64,000 bases of DNA from Hydractinia symbiolongicarpus (lineage: Eukaryota; Cnidaria; Hydrozoa; Anthoathecata; Hydractiniidae), in the NCBI RefSeq assembly GCF_029227915.1, contig NC_079885.1, positions 28,089,001-28,153,000 on the forward strand, given 5' to 3'. Positions 39,070 through 52,303 of this stretch are shown here, piece after piece. Under the pieces are notes generated by a model that made no database searches, was not told the origin of the DNA, and worked only from the letters and a program-made list of their open reading frames with translations. Positions within the stretch are counted from its first letter, which is position 1. Every line of letters starts with the position of its first letter. The translations under genes and the position numbers were made by a program.

Positions 39070-40565
39070 ACTGTGGGACGTATCCTAGCCGTCATCGCGC
39101 GCTGAAGAAATAGAGACAGTTTTAGAAGGTACATTTCAATGAATTTCTAACGGTATGAGTTCATTTGTGTTACAATGGTTGAATCACATATTCGTACCAA
39201 CATGTATTTAGTGATTTTTTTCCGATATTACTAAGTTGCATTGCTTTTGACAGTGAAACGATTGCCTGTGGGACTTAATTGAAGTGATTCTGGACTGTGA
39301 CCTTATAAATGTGATAGATGAGCCAATTGGATTCCAAGGAATAACATTCTTCTTAATTTGACATGATTTCTGCAATTCAGCGATTACACTCGCCCCAATG
39401 GTAGCGCTTATCTTAAAAATTTAGATAAAATAAGTCATTTTTTACGGTGGGACCAATCCTAGCCGTTAGCGTGGGCTGAAGAAATAGAGACAGTTTCAAA
39501 TACTACATTTCATTGACTTTCTAACGGTATTAGTCCGTTTCAACTACAACGGTTGCGTCACATATTCGTACCAACATGTATTTAGTGAATTTTTTCCATT
39601 ATTACTAAGTTGTATTGCTTTTGACAGTGAAACGATTCACTGTGGGACTTAATTGAAGTGATTCTGGACTGTGACCTTATAAATGTGATAAATGAGCCAA
39701 TTGGATTCCAAGGAATAACATTTTTCCTAATTTGACATGATTGCTGGAATTCAACGATTACACTCGGCCCTATGGTAGCGCTTCACTTAAAAATTTTTAT
39801 AAAATAAGTCATTTTTTACTGTGGGACGTATCCTAGCCGTCATCGCGCGCTGAAGAAATAGAGACAGTTTTAGAAGGTACATTTCAATGAATTTCTAACG
39901 GTATGAGTTCATTTGTGTTACAATGGTTGAATCACATATTCGTACCAACATGTATTTAGTGATTTTTTTCCGATATTACTAAGTTGCATTGCTTTTGACA
40001 GTGAAACGATTGCCTGTGGGACTTAATTGAAGTGATTCTGGACTGTGACCTTATAAATGTGATAGATGAGCCAATTGGATTCCAAGGAATAACATTCTTC
40101 TTAATTTGACATGATTTCTGCAATTCAGCGATTACACTCGCCCCAATGGTAGCGCTTATCTTAAAAATTTAGATAAAATAAGTCATTTTTTACGGTGGGA
40201 CCAATCCTAGCCGTTAGCGCGGGCTGAAGAAATAGAGACAGTTTCAAAAACTACATTTCATTGACTTTCTAACGGTGTCAATCCGCTTAACTTACAACGG
40301 TTGCGTCACATATTCGTACCAACATTTATTTAGTGAATTTTTTCCATTATTACTACGTTGTATTGCTTTTGACAGTGAAACGATTGACTGTGGGACTTAA
40401 TTGAAGTGATTCTGGACTGTAACCTTATAAATGTGATAAATGAGCCAATTGGATTCCAAGGAATAACATTTTTCTTAATTTGACATGATTGCTGGAATTC
40501 AGCGATTACACTCGGCCCTATGGTAGCGCTTCACTTAATATTTTTTATAAAATAAGTCCTTTTTA
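39070..40565 (+). repeat. 2-monomer (748-bp) block copy
   Basis: About 39073-39450 matches about 39821-40198 almost perfectly. Shared markers are GTGGGACGTATCC, AGCCGTCATCGCGCGCTG, GAGTTCATTTGTGTTAC, GATTGCCTGTGGG and CGCTTATCTTAAAAATT. The second monomer of each pair is related but more diverged, for example GGTATTAGTCCGTTTC against GGTGTCAATCCGCTTAAC. The left edge is within or just before TTTTTTACTGTGGGACG. Confidence 0.8.
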
Positions 40566-41307
40566 CTGTGGGACCAATCCTAGCCGTTAGCGCGGGCTGA
40601 AGAAATAGAGACAGTTTCAAAAACTACATATCATTGACTTTCTAACGGTGTCAATCCGCTTAACTTACAACGGTTGCGTCACGTATTCGTACCAACATGT
40701 ATTTAGTGATTCTTTTCCGATATTTCTAAGTTGTATTTCTTTTGACAGTGAAACGATTGACTGTGGAACTTAATTGAAGTGGTTCTGTACTGTGACCTTA
40801 TAAATGTAATAAATGAGCCAATTGGACTCCAAGGAATAACATTCTTCTTAATTTGACATGATTGCTGGAATTCAGCGTTTACACTCGGCCCTATGGTAGC
40901 GCGTCACTTAAAAATTTATATAAAATAAATCATTTCTTACTGTGCGACCAATCCTAGCCGTTAGCGCGGGCTGAAGAAATAGAGACAGTTTCAAAAACTA
41001 CATATCATTGACTTTCTAACGGTGTCAATCCGCTTAACTTACAACGGTTGCGTCACGTATTCGTACCAACATGTATTTAGTGATTCTTTTCCGATATTTC
41101 TAAGTTGTATTTCTTTTGACAGTGAAACGATTGACTGTGGGACTTAATTGAAGTGGTTCTGTACTGTGACCTTATAAATGTAATAAATAAGCCAATTGGA
41201 CTCCAAGGAATAACATTCTTCTTAATTTGACATGATTGCTGGAATTCAGCGTTTACACTCGGCCCTATGGTAGCGCGTCATTTAAAAATTTATATAAAAT
41301 AAATCAT
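40560..41307 (+). repeat. Single-monomer tandem duplication (374 bp)
   Basis: Two adjacent monomers share TTAGCGCGGGCTGAAG, AAACTACATATCATTGAC (CATATC at 40627 and 41001), GATATTTCTAAGTTG and GTATTTCTTTTGAC. They differ at only a few bases. This shows exchange or slippage by a single unit as well as by blocks. Confidence 0.8.
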
Positions 41308-41925
41308 TTCTTACTGTGGGACCAATCCTGGCCGTTAGCACGCGCTGAATAAATAGGAACAGTTTCAAAGACTACATTTCATTGACCTTCTGGCGGTAAA
41401 AATCCGTTTGAGATACAACGGTTGCGTCACATATTCGTACCAACATGTATTTAGCGATAGTATTCGGATATTACTAGGTTGCACCGCTTTTAACAGTGAA
41501 AGGATTGACTGTGGGACTTAATTGAACTGGTATTAGACTTTGACCTCATAAATGTGATAAATGAGACAATTGGACCCAAGGAATAACATTCTTCTTAATT
41601 TGACATGATTGCTGGAATTTACCGATTTCGCTGGGCGCTGTGGTAGCGTTTTAAAAAAAAGATTAGATAAATAAGTCATTTTGTACTGTGGAACCAATCC
41701 TAGCCGTTAGCGCGCGATGAAGAAATAGAAACATTTTTAAAAACTACATATTATTAACTTTCTAACGGTGTCAATCCGCTTGAATTACAACGGTTGCGTC
41801 ACATATTCGTACCAACATGTATTTAGCGATATTTTTCTGATTTTACTAGGTTGCATCGCTTTTAACAGTGAAAGGATTGACTGTGGGACTTGATTGAACT
41901 GATTTTAGACTTTGACCTCAAAAAT
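40934..41925 (+). repeat. Recurrent ~990-bp block, copy 1 of 4
   Basis: A run of about 2.7 monomers that begins at the TTAGCGCGGGCTG and CATATCATTGAC monomer. It continues through GCGATAGTATTCGGATATTAC and GGTTGCACCGC, then through TGGTAGCGTTTTAAAAAAAAG and TACATATTATTAAC. It occurs again at about 42800, 44665 and 48025, at steps of about 1865, 1865 and 3359 bp (5, 5 and 9 monomers). Confidence 0.75.
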
Positions 41926-42799
41926 GTGATAAATGAGACAATTGGACCCAAGAAATATCATTCTTCTTAATTTGACATGATTGCTAGAATTTACCGATTT
42001 CGCTGGGCACTGTGGTAGCGCTTTATTTAAAATTTAGATAAATAAGTCTTTTTTTACTGTGGGACTAATCCTGCCCGTTAGCAAGCGCTGAAGAAATAGA
42101 GACATTCTCAAAAACTACATTTCATTGACTTCTTGGCGGTATCAATCTGTTTGAGTTACAACGGTTGCGTCACATATTCGTACCAACGTGTATTTAGTGA
42201 TATTCTTCCAATATTATTGAGTTATATCGCTTTTAACAGTGAAATGATTGACTCTGGGACTTAATTGAAGTAACTTTGGACTGTGACCTTATAAATGTGA
42301 TAGGTGAGCCAACTGGACCTCAAGAAATGACATTCTTCTTAATTTGACATGATTTCTGCAATTCAGCGATTACCCTCGGCCCTATGGTAGCGCTTCACTT
42401 AAAAATTTTTATAAAATAAGTCCTTTTTTACTGTGGGACCAATCCTAGCCGTTAGCGCGCGCTGAAGAAATAGAGACAGTTTCAAACACTACATTTCATT
42501 GACTCCCTACAGGTATCAGTCCGTTTCAACTACAACGGTTACGTCACATATTCGTACCAACATGTATTTAGTGATTTTTTTCCGATATTACTAAGTTGCA
42601 TTGCTTTTGACAGTGAAACGATTGCCTGTGGGACTTAATTGAAGTGATTCTGGACTGTGACCTTATAAATGTGATAAATGAGCCAATTGGATTCCAAGGA
42701 ATAACATTTTTCCTAATTTGACATGATTGCTGGAATTCAGCGATTACACTCGGCCCTATGGAAGCGCTTCACTTAAAATTTTTTTTAAAATAAGTCCTT

Positions 42800-44664
42800 T
42801 TTACTGTGGGACCAATCCTAGCCGTTAGCGCGGGCTGAAGAAATAGAGACAGTTTCAAAAACTACATATCATTGACTTTCTAACGGTGTCAATCCCCTTA
42901 ACTTACAACGGTTGCGTCACGTATTCGTACCAACATGTATTTAGTGATTCTTTTCCGATATTTCTAAGTTGTATTTCTTTTGACGGTGAAACGATTGACT
43001 GTGGGACTTAATTGAAGTGATTCTGTACTGTGACCTTATAAATGTAATAAATGAGCCAATTGGACTCCAAGGAATAACATTCTTCTTAATTTGACATGAT
43101 TGCTGGAATTCAGCGTTTACACTCGGCCCTATTGTAGCGCTTCACTTTAAAAATTTATATAAAATAAATCATTTCTTACTGTGGGACCAATCCTGGCCGT
43201 TAGCACGCGCTGAATAAATAGGAACAGTTTTAAAGACTACATTTCATTGACCTTCTGGCGGTATAAATCCGTTTGAGTTACAACGGTTGCGTCACATATT
43301 CGTACCAACATGTATTTAGCGATAGTATTCGGATATTACTAGGTTGCACCGCTTTTAACAGTGAAAGGATTGACTGTGGGACTTAATTGAACTGGTATTG
43401 GACTTTGACCTCATAAATGTGATAAATGAGACAATTGGACCCAAGGAATAACATTCTTCTTAATTTGACATGATTGCTGGAATTTACCGATTTCGCTGTG
43501 CGCTGTGGTAGCGTTTTAAAAAAAAGTTTAGATAAATAAGTCATTTTGTACTGTGGAACCAATCCTAGCCGTTAGCGCGCAATGAAGAAATAGAAACATT
43601 TTTAAAAACTACATATTATTAACTTTCTAACGGTGTCAATCCGCTTGAATTACAACGGTTGCGTCACATATTCGTACCAACATGTATTTAGCGAAATTTT
43701 TCTGATTTTACTAGGTTGCATCGCTTTTAACAGTGAAAGGATTGACTGTGGGACTTGATTGAACTGATTTTAGACTTTGACCTCATAAATGTGATAAGTG
43801 AGCCAACTGGAACCCAAGAAATAACATTCTTCTTAATTTGACATTATTTCCCCAACTCAGCGATTACACTGGGCGCTGTTTGGAGCGCTTCATTTAAAAA
43901 TTTAGATAAATGAGTCATTTTTTTTGTGGGACGAATCCTAGCCGTTAGCGCACGCTGAAGAAAGAGAGACAGTTTTAAAAACTACATCTCATTGACTCTG
44001 TAACGGTATCAGTCCGTTTCAATTACAACGGTTGCGTCACATATTCATACCAACATGTATTTAGCGATATTTTTCTGATTTTACTAGGTTGCATCGCTTT
44101 TAGCAGTGAAAGGATTGACTGTGGGACTTGATTGAACTGATTTTGGACTTTGACCTCATAAATGTGATAAATGAGACAATTGGACCCAAGAAATATCATT
44201 CTTCTTAATTTGACATGATTGCTAGAATTTACCGATTTCGCTGGGCATTGTGGTAGCGCTTTATTTAAAATTTAGATAAATAAGTCTTTTTTTACCGTGG
44301 GACTAATCCTGACCGTTAGCAACCGCTGAAGAAATAGAGACAGTTTCAAATACTACATTTCATTGACTTTCTAACGGTGTCAATCCGCTTGACTTACAAC
44401 GGTTGCGTCACATATTTGTACCAACATGTATTTAGTGATTTTTTTCCGATATTACTAAGTTGTGTCGCTTTTAACAGTGAAACGATTGACTGTGGGACTT
44501 AATTGAAGTGATTCTGGACTGTGACCTTATAAATGTGATAAGTGAGCCAACTGGACCCCAAGAAATGACATTCTTCTTAATTTGACATGATTGCCGCAAC
44601 TCAGCGATTACACTGGTCGCTGTTTGGAGCGCTTCATTAAAACATTTAGATAAATAAGTCATTT
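42800..44664 (+). repeat. 5-monomer higher-order unit, 1865 bp, copy 1
   Basis: First of two tandem copies. Markers present in both are AATCCCCTTAAC (42891 and 44756), TTTTGACGGTGAAACG, CGCTGTGCGCTG, GCGCGCAATGAAG, TTGACATTATTTCCCC and TTTTAGCAGTGAAAGG. The left edge is bounded by AAATAAGTCCTTTTTAC upstream here against AAATAAGTCATTTTTTAC upstream of copy 2. The first ~990 bp is the recurrent block. Confidence 0.88.
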
Positions 44665-46529
44665 TTTACTGTGGGACCAATCCTAGCCGTTAGCGCGGGC
44701 TGAAGAAATAGAGACAGTTTCAAAAACTACATATCATTGACTTTCTAACGGTGTCAATCCCCTTAACTTACAACGGTTGCGTCACGTATTCGTACCAACA
44801 TGTATTTAGTGATTCTTTTCCGATATTTCTAAGTTGTATTTCTTTTGACGGTGAAACGATTGACTGTGGGACTTAATTGAAGTGATTCTGTACTGTGACC
44901 TTATAAATGTAATAAATGAGCCAATTGGACTCCAAGGAATAACATTCTTCTTAATTTGACATGATTGCTGGAATTCAGCGTTTACACTCGGCCCTATGGT
45001 AGCGCTTCACTTTAAAAATTTATATAAAATAAATCATTTCTTACTGTGGGACCAATCCTGGCCGTTAGCACGCGCTGAATAAATAGGAACAGTTTTAAAG
45101 ACTACATTTCATTGACCTTCTGGCGGTATAAATCCGTTTGAGTTACAACGGTTGCGTCACATATTCGTACCAACATGTATTTAGCGATAGTATTCGGATA
45201 TTACTAGGTTGCACCGCTTTTAACAGTGAAAGGATTGACTGTGGGACTTAATTGAACTGGTATTGGACTTTGACCTCATAAATGTGATAAATGAGACAAT
45301 TGGACCCAAGGAATAACATTCTTCTTAATTTGACATGATTGCTGGAATTTACCGATTTCGCTGTGCGCTGTGGTAGCGTTTTAAAAAAAAGTTTAGATAA
45401 ATAAGTCATTTTGTACTGTGGAACCAATCCTAGCCGTTAGCGCGCAATGAAGAAATAGAAACATTTTTAAAAACTACATATTATTAACTTTCTAACGGTG
45501 TCAATCCGCTTGAATTACAACGGTTGCGTCACATATTCGTACCAACATGTATTTAGCGAAATTTTTCTGATTTTACTAGGTTGCATCGCTTTTAACAGTG
45601 AAAAGATTGACTGTGGGACTTGATTGAACTGATTTTAGACTTTGACCTCATAAATGTGATAAGTGAGCCAACTGGAACCCAAGAAATAACATTCTTCTTA
45701 ATTTGACATTATTTCCCCAACTCAGCGATTACACTGGGCGCTGTTTGGAGCGCTTCATTTAAAAATTTAGATAAATGAGTCATTTTTTTTGTGGGACGAA
45801 TCCTAGCCGTTAGCGCACGCTGAAGAAAGAGAGACAGTTTTAAAAACTACATCTCATTGACTCTGTAACGGTATCAGTCCGTTTCAATTACAACGGTTGC
45901 GTCACATATTCATACCAACATGTATTTAGCGATATTTTTCTGATTTTACTAGGTTGCATCGCTTTTAGCAGTGAAAGGATTGACTGTGGGACTTGATTGA
46001 ACTGATTTTGGACTTTGACCTTATAAATGTGATAAATGAGACAATTGGACCCAAGAAATATCATTCTTCTTAATTTGACATGATTGCTGGAAGTTACCGA
46101 TTTCGCTGGGCATTGTGGTAGCGCTTTATTTAAAATTTAGATAAATAAGTCTTTTTTTACCGTGGGACTAATCCTGACCGTTAGCAACCGCTGAAGAAAT
46201 AGAGACAGTTTCAAATACTACATTTCATTGACTTTCTAACGGTGTCAATCCGCTTGACTTACAACGGTTGCGTCACATATTTGTACCAACATGTATTTAG
46301 TGATTTTTTTCCGATATTACTAAGTTGTGTCGCTTTTAACAGTGAAACGATTGACTGTGGGACTTAATTGAAGTGATTCTGGACTGTGACCTTATAAATG
46401 TGATAAGTGAGCCAACTGGACCCCAAGAAATGATATTCTTCTTAATTTGACATGATTGCCGCAACTCAGCGATTACACTGGTCGCTGTTTGGAGCGCTTC
46501 ATTAAAACATTTAGATAAATAAGTCATTT
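44665..46529 (+). repeat. 5-monomer higher-order unit, 1865 bp, copy 2
   Basis: Second copy, with few differences (for example GTGAAAGG against GTGAAAAG near 45600, and TGCTAGAATTTACC against TGCTGGAAGTTACC near 46086). It ends where TTTACTGTGGGAC is followed by AAATCC near 46543 instead of CAATCC. The exchange therefore lies inside TTTTACTGTGGGAC, the same place as in several other duplications of the window. Confidence 0.88.
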
Positions 46530-48571
46530 TTTACTGTGGGACAAATCCTAGCCGTTATCGCGCGCTGAAGAAATAGAGACAGTTTAAGAAGGTACATTTC
46601 AATGAATTTCTAACGGTATGAGTCCATTTGAGTTACAACGGTTGAATCACATATTCGTATCAACATGTAATTAGTGATTTTTTCCCGATATTACTAAGTT
46701 GTATCGATTTAACAGTGAAACGATTGACTGTGGGAGTTAATTGAAGTGATTCTGGACTGCGACCTTATAAATGTGATAAATGAGCCAATTGGACTTCAAG
46801 GAATATCATTCTTCTTAATTTGACATGATTGCTGCAATTCAGCGATTACACTCGGCCCTATGGTAGCGCTTCACTTAAAAAATTAGATAAAATAAATCAT
46901 TTTTTACTGTGGGACCAATCCTAGCCGTTAGCGCGCGCTGGTGAAATAGAGATAGTTTCAAATACTACATTTCATTGACTTTCTAACGGTATTAGTCCGT
47001 TTCAACTACAACGGTTGCGTCACATATTCGTACCAACATGTATTTAGTGAATTTTTTCCATAATTACTAAGTTGTATTGCTTTTGTCAGTGAAACGATTC
47101 ACTGTGGGACTTAATTGAAGTGATTCTGGACTGTGACCTTATAAATGTGATAAATGAGCCAATTGGATTCCAAGGAATAACATTTTTCCTAATTTGACAT
47201 GATTGCTGGAATTCAGCAATTACACTCGGCCCTATGGTAGCGCTTCACTTAAAAATTTTTATAAAATAAGTCCTTTTTTACTGTGGGACCAATCCTAGCC
47301 GTTAGCGCGCGCTGAAGAAGTAGAGACAGTTTCAAACACTACATTTCATTGACTTTTTACAGGTATTAGTTTGTTTCAACTACAACGGTTACGTCACATA
47401 TTCGTACCAACATGTATTTAGTGATTTTTTTCCGATATTACTAAGTTGCATTGCTTTTGACAGTGAAACGATTGCCTGTGGGACTTAATAGAAGTGATTC
47501 TGGACTGTGGCCTTATAAATGTGATAGATGAGCCAATTGGATTCCAAGGAATAACATTCTTCTTAATTTGACATGATTTCTGCAATTCAGCGATTACACT
47601 CGGCCCAATGGTAGCGCTTCTCTTAAAAATTTAGATAAAATAAGTCATTTTTTACTGTGGGACCAATCCTAGCCGTTAGCGCGGGCTGAAGAAATAGAGA
47701 CACTTTCAAAAACTACATTTCATTGACTTTCTAACGGTGTCAATCCGCTTAATTTACAACGGTTGCGTCACATATTCGTACCAACATGTATTTAGTGAAT
47801 TTTTTCCATTATTAGTAAGTTGTATTGCTTTTGACAGTGAAACGATTGACTGTGGGACTTAATTGAAGTGATTCTGGACTGTTACCTTATAAATGTGATA
47901 AATGAGCCAATTGGATTCCAAGGAATAACATTTTTCCTAATTTGACATGATTGCTGGAATTCAGCGATTACACTTGGCCCTATGGTAGCGCTTCACTTAA
48001 AAATTTTTATAAAATAAGTCCTTTTTACTGTGGGACCAATCCTAGCCGTTAGCGCGGGCTGAAGAAATAGAGACAGTTTCAAAAACTACATATCATTGAC
48101 TTTCTAACGGTGTCAATCCGCTTAACTTACAACGGTTGCGTCATGTATTCGTACCAACATGTATTTAGTGATTCTTTTCCGATATTTCTAAGTTGTATTT
48201 CTTTTGACAGTGAAACGATTGACTGTGGGACTTAATTGAAGTGATTCTGTACTGTGACCTTATAAATGTAATAAATAAGCCAATTGGACTCCAAGGAATA
48301 ACATTCTTCTTAATTTGACATGATTGCTGGAATTCATCGTTTACACTCGGCCCTATGGTAGCGCTTCACTTAAAAATTTATATAAAATAAATCATTTCTT
48401 ATTGTGGGACCAATCCTGGCCGTTAGCACGCGCTGAATAAATAGGAACAGTTTCAAAGACTACATTTCATTGACCTTCTGGCGGTATAAATCCGTTTGAG
48501 TTACAACGGTTGCGTCACATATTCGTACCAACATGTATTCAGCGATAGTATTCGGATATTACTAGGTTGCA
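46530..48571 (+). repeat. Mixed zone resembling 39-41 kb
   Basis: About five and a half monomers. Several carry GTGAATTTTTTCCAT (47046, 47797), which also occurs at 39584 and 40332. The step from 39584 to 47046 is 7462 bp, or 20 monomers. The CATATCATTGAC monomer at 48089 starts the fourth copy of the recurrent ~990-bp block. I read this zone as derived from the same source as 39-41 kb. Confidence 0.7.
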
Positions 48572-49015
48572 CTGCTTTTAACAGTGAAAGGATTGACTGT
48601 GGGACTTAATTGAACTGATATTGGACTTTGACCTCATAAATGTGATAAATGAGACAATTGGACCCAAGGAATAACATTCTTCTTAATTTGACATGATTGC
48701 TGGAATTTACCGATTTCGCTGGGCGCTGTGGTAGCGTTTTAAAAAAAAGTTTAGATAAATAAGTCATTTTCTACTGTGGAACCAATCCTAGCCGTTAGCG
48801 CGCGATGAAGAAATAGAAACATTTTTAAAAACTACATATTATTAACTTTCTAACGGTGTCAATCCGCTTGAATTACAACGGTTGCGTCACATATTCGTAC
48901 CAACATGTATTTAGCGATATTTTTCTGATTTTACTAGGTTGCATCGCTTTTAACAGTGAAAGGATTGACTGTGGGACTTGATTGAACTGATTTTAGACTT
49001 TGAACTCATAAATGT
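48025..49015 (+). repeat. Recurrent ~990-bp block, copy 4 of 4
   Basis: It has the same order of variants as at 40934, 42800 and 44665: GCGCGGGCTG, CATATCATTGAC at 48089, GCGATAGTATTCGG at 48541, GTTTTAAAAAAAAG and CATATTATTAAC. Its right part overlaps the start of the following 1866-bp duplication. Confidence 0.7.
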
Positions 49016-50437
49016 GATAAAAGAGACAATTGGACCCAAGAAATATCATTCTTCTTAATTTGACATGATTGCTAGATTTTACCGATTTCGCTGGGCACTG
49101 TGGTAGCGTTTTATTTAAAAGTTTAGATATAAAAGTCATTTTGTACTGCGGGACCAATCCTAGCCGTTAGCGCGCGTTGACGAAATAAAAACATTTTCAA
49201 AAACAACATTTCATTGACTTTTTAACGGGGTCAATCCGCTTGACTTACAACGGTTGCGTCACATATTTGTACCAACATGTATTTAGTGATTTTTTTCCGA
49301 TATTACTAAGTTGCATCGCTTTTAACAGTGAAACGATTGTCTGTGAGACTTAATTGAAGTGACTCTGGACTGTGACCTTATAAATGTGATAAGTGAGCCA
49401 ACTGGACCTCAAGAAATGACATTCTTCTTAATTTGACATGATTTTCGCAACTCAGCGATTACACTGGTCGCGGTTTGGAGCGCTTCATTAAAAAATTAAG
49501 ATAAATAAGTCATTTTTTACTGTGGGACGAATCCTAGCAGTTAGCGCGCGCTGATGAAATAGAGACAGTTTCAAATACTACATTTCATTGACTTTCTAAC
49601 GGTATTAGTCCGTTTCAACTACAACGGTTGCGTCACATATTCGTACCAACATGTATTTAGTGAATTTTTTCCATTATTACAAAGTTGTATTGCTTTTGAC
49701 AGTGAAACGATTGACTGTGGGACTTAATTTAAGTGATTCTGGACTGTATCCTTATAAATGTGATAAATGAGCCAATTGGATTCCGAGGAATAACATTTTT
49801 CCTAATTTGACATGATTGCTGGAAATCAGCGATTACACTCGGCCCTATGGTAGCGCTTCACTTAAAAATTTTTATAAAATAAGTCCTTTTTTACTGTGGG
49901 ACCAATCCTAGCCGTTAGCGCGCGCTGGAGAAATAGAGACAGTTTCAAACACTACATTTCATTGACCTTTTAAAGGTGTCAGTCCGTTTCTACTACAACG
50001 GTTACGTCACATATTCGTACCAACATGTATTTAGTGATATTCTTCCGATATTATTGAGTTATATCGCTTTTAACAGTGAAACGATTGACTCTGGGACTTA
50101 ATTGAAGTAACTTTGGACTGTGACCTTATAAATGTGATAAGTGGGCCAACTGGACCCCAAGAAATGACATTCTTCTTAATTTGACATGATTGCCGCAACT
50201 CAGCGATTACACTGGTCGCTGTTTGGAGCGCTTCATTTAAAAATTTAGATAAATAAGTGATTTTTTTCTGTGGGACGAATCCTAGCCGCTATTGCGTGCT
50301 GAAGAAATAGAGACAGTTTTAGAAGGTACGTTTCAATAAATTTCTAACGGTATGAGTCCGTTTGAGTTACATCGGTTGAGTCACATATTCGTCCCCACAT
50401 GTATTAAGGGATATTTTTCTGATAATACTAGGTTGTA
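48572..50437 (+). repeat. 5-monomer higher-order unit, 1866 bp, copy 1
   Basis: First of two tandem copies. Markers in both are TGATAAAAGAGAC, GTACTGCGGGACC, GCGCGCGTTGACG, TTAACGGGGTCAATCC, GATTGTCTGTGAGAC (CTGTGAG at 49341 and 51207), GATTTTCGCAACTC, GGTCGCGGTTTGG, GATTCCGAGG and GCGCGCTGGAG. The left edge is bounded by GGTTGCACTGC here against GGTTGTATCGC upstream of copy 2. Both then share TTTTAACAGTGAAAGG. Confidence 0.88.
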
Positions 50438-52303
50438 TCGCTTTTAACAGTGAAAGGATTGACTGTGGGACTTAATTGAACTGATATTGGACTTTGACCT
50501 CATAAATGTGATAAATGAGACAATTGGACCCAAGGAATAACATTCTTCTTAATTTGACATGATTGCTGGAATTTACCGATTTTGCTGGGCGCTGTGGTAG
50601 CGTTTTAAAAAAAAGTTTAGATAAATAAGTCATTTTGTACTGTGTAACCAATCCTAGCCGTTAGCGCGCGATGAAGAAATAGAAACATTTTTAAAAACTA
50701 CATATTATTAACTCTCTAACGGTGTCAATCCGCTTGAATTACAACGGTTGCGTCACATATTCCTACCAACATGTATTTAGTGATATTTTTCTGATTTTAC
50801 TAGGTTGCATCGCTTTTAACAGTGAAAAGATTGACTGTGGGACTTGATTGAACTGATTTTAGACTTTGACCTCATAAATGTGATAAAAGAGACAATTGGA
50901 CCCAAGAAATATCATTCTTCTTAATTTGACATGATTGCTAGAATTTACCGATTTCGCTGGGCACTGTGGTAGTGTTTTATTTAAAAGTTTAGATATAAAA
51001 GTCATTTTGTACTGCGGGACCAATCCTAGCCGTTAGCGCGCGTTGACGAAATAAAAACATTTTCAAAAACAACATTTCATTGACTTTTTAACGGGGTCAA
51101 TCCGCTTGACTTACAACGGTTGCGTCACATATTTGTACCAACATGTATTTAGTGATTTTTTTCCGATATTACTAAGTTGCATCGCTTTTAACAGTGAAAC
51201 GATTGTCTGTGAGACTTAATTGAAGTGACTCTGGACTGTGACCTTATAAATGTGATAAGTGAGCCAACTGGACCTCAAGAAATGACATTCTTCTTAATTT
51301 GACATGATTTTCGCAACTCAGCGATTACACTGGTCGCGGTTTGGAGCGCTTCATTAAAAAATTAAGATAAATAAGTCATTTTTTACTGTGGGACGAATCC
51401 TAGCAGTTAGCGCGCGCTGATGAAATAGAGACAGTTTCAAATACTACATTTTATTGACTTTTTAACGGTATTAGTCCGTTTCAACTACAACGGTTGCGTC
51501 ACATATTCGTACCAACATGTATTTAGTGAATTTTTTCCATTATTACAAAGTTGTATTGCTTTTGACAGTGAAACGATTGACTGTGGGACTTAATTGAAGT
51601 GATTCTGGACTGTGTCCTTATAAATGTGATAAATGAGCGAATTGGATTCCGAGGAATAACATTTTTCCTAATTTAACATGATTGCTGGAAATCAGCGATT
51701 ACACTCGGCCCTATGGTAGCGCTTCACTTAAAAATTTTTATAAAATAAGTCCTTTTTTACTGTGGGACCAATCCTAGCCGTTAGCGCGCGCTGGAGAAAT
51801 AGAGACAGTTTCAAACACTACATTTCATTGACCTTTTAAAGGTATCAGTCCGTTTCTACTACAACGGTTACGTCACATATTCGTACCAACATGTATTTAG
51901 TGATATTCTTCCGATATTATTGAGTTATATCGCTTTTAACAGTGAAACGATTGACTCTGGGACTTAATTGAAGTAACTTTGGACTGTGACCTTATAAATA
52001 TGATAAGTGGGCCAACTGGACCCCAAGAAATGACATTCTTCTTAATTTGACATGATTGCCGCAACTCAGCGATTACACTAGTCGCTGTTTGGAGCGCTTC
52101 ATTTAAAAATTTAGATAAATAAGTGATTTTTTTCTGTGGGACGAATCCTAGCCGCTATTGCGTGCTGAAGAAATAGAGACAGTTTTAGAAGGTACGTTTC
52201 AATAAATTTCTAACGGTATGAGTCCGTTTGAGTTACATCGGTTGAGTCACATATTCGTCCCCACATGTATTAAGGGATATTTTTCTGATAATACTAGGTT
52301 GTA
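50438..52303 (+). repeat. 5-monomer higher-order unit, 1866 bp, copy 2
   Basis: Second copy. It differs at scattered bases, for example CATTTCATTGACTTTC against CATTTTATTGACTTTT near 51448. It ends near 52320, where GTGAAACG replaces GTGAAAGG. Unlike the other large duplications, its junction lies in CTTTTAACAGTGAAA, just in front of the second ACTGTGGGAC of the monomer. Confidence 0.87.
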
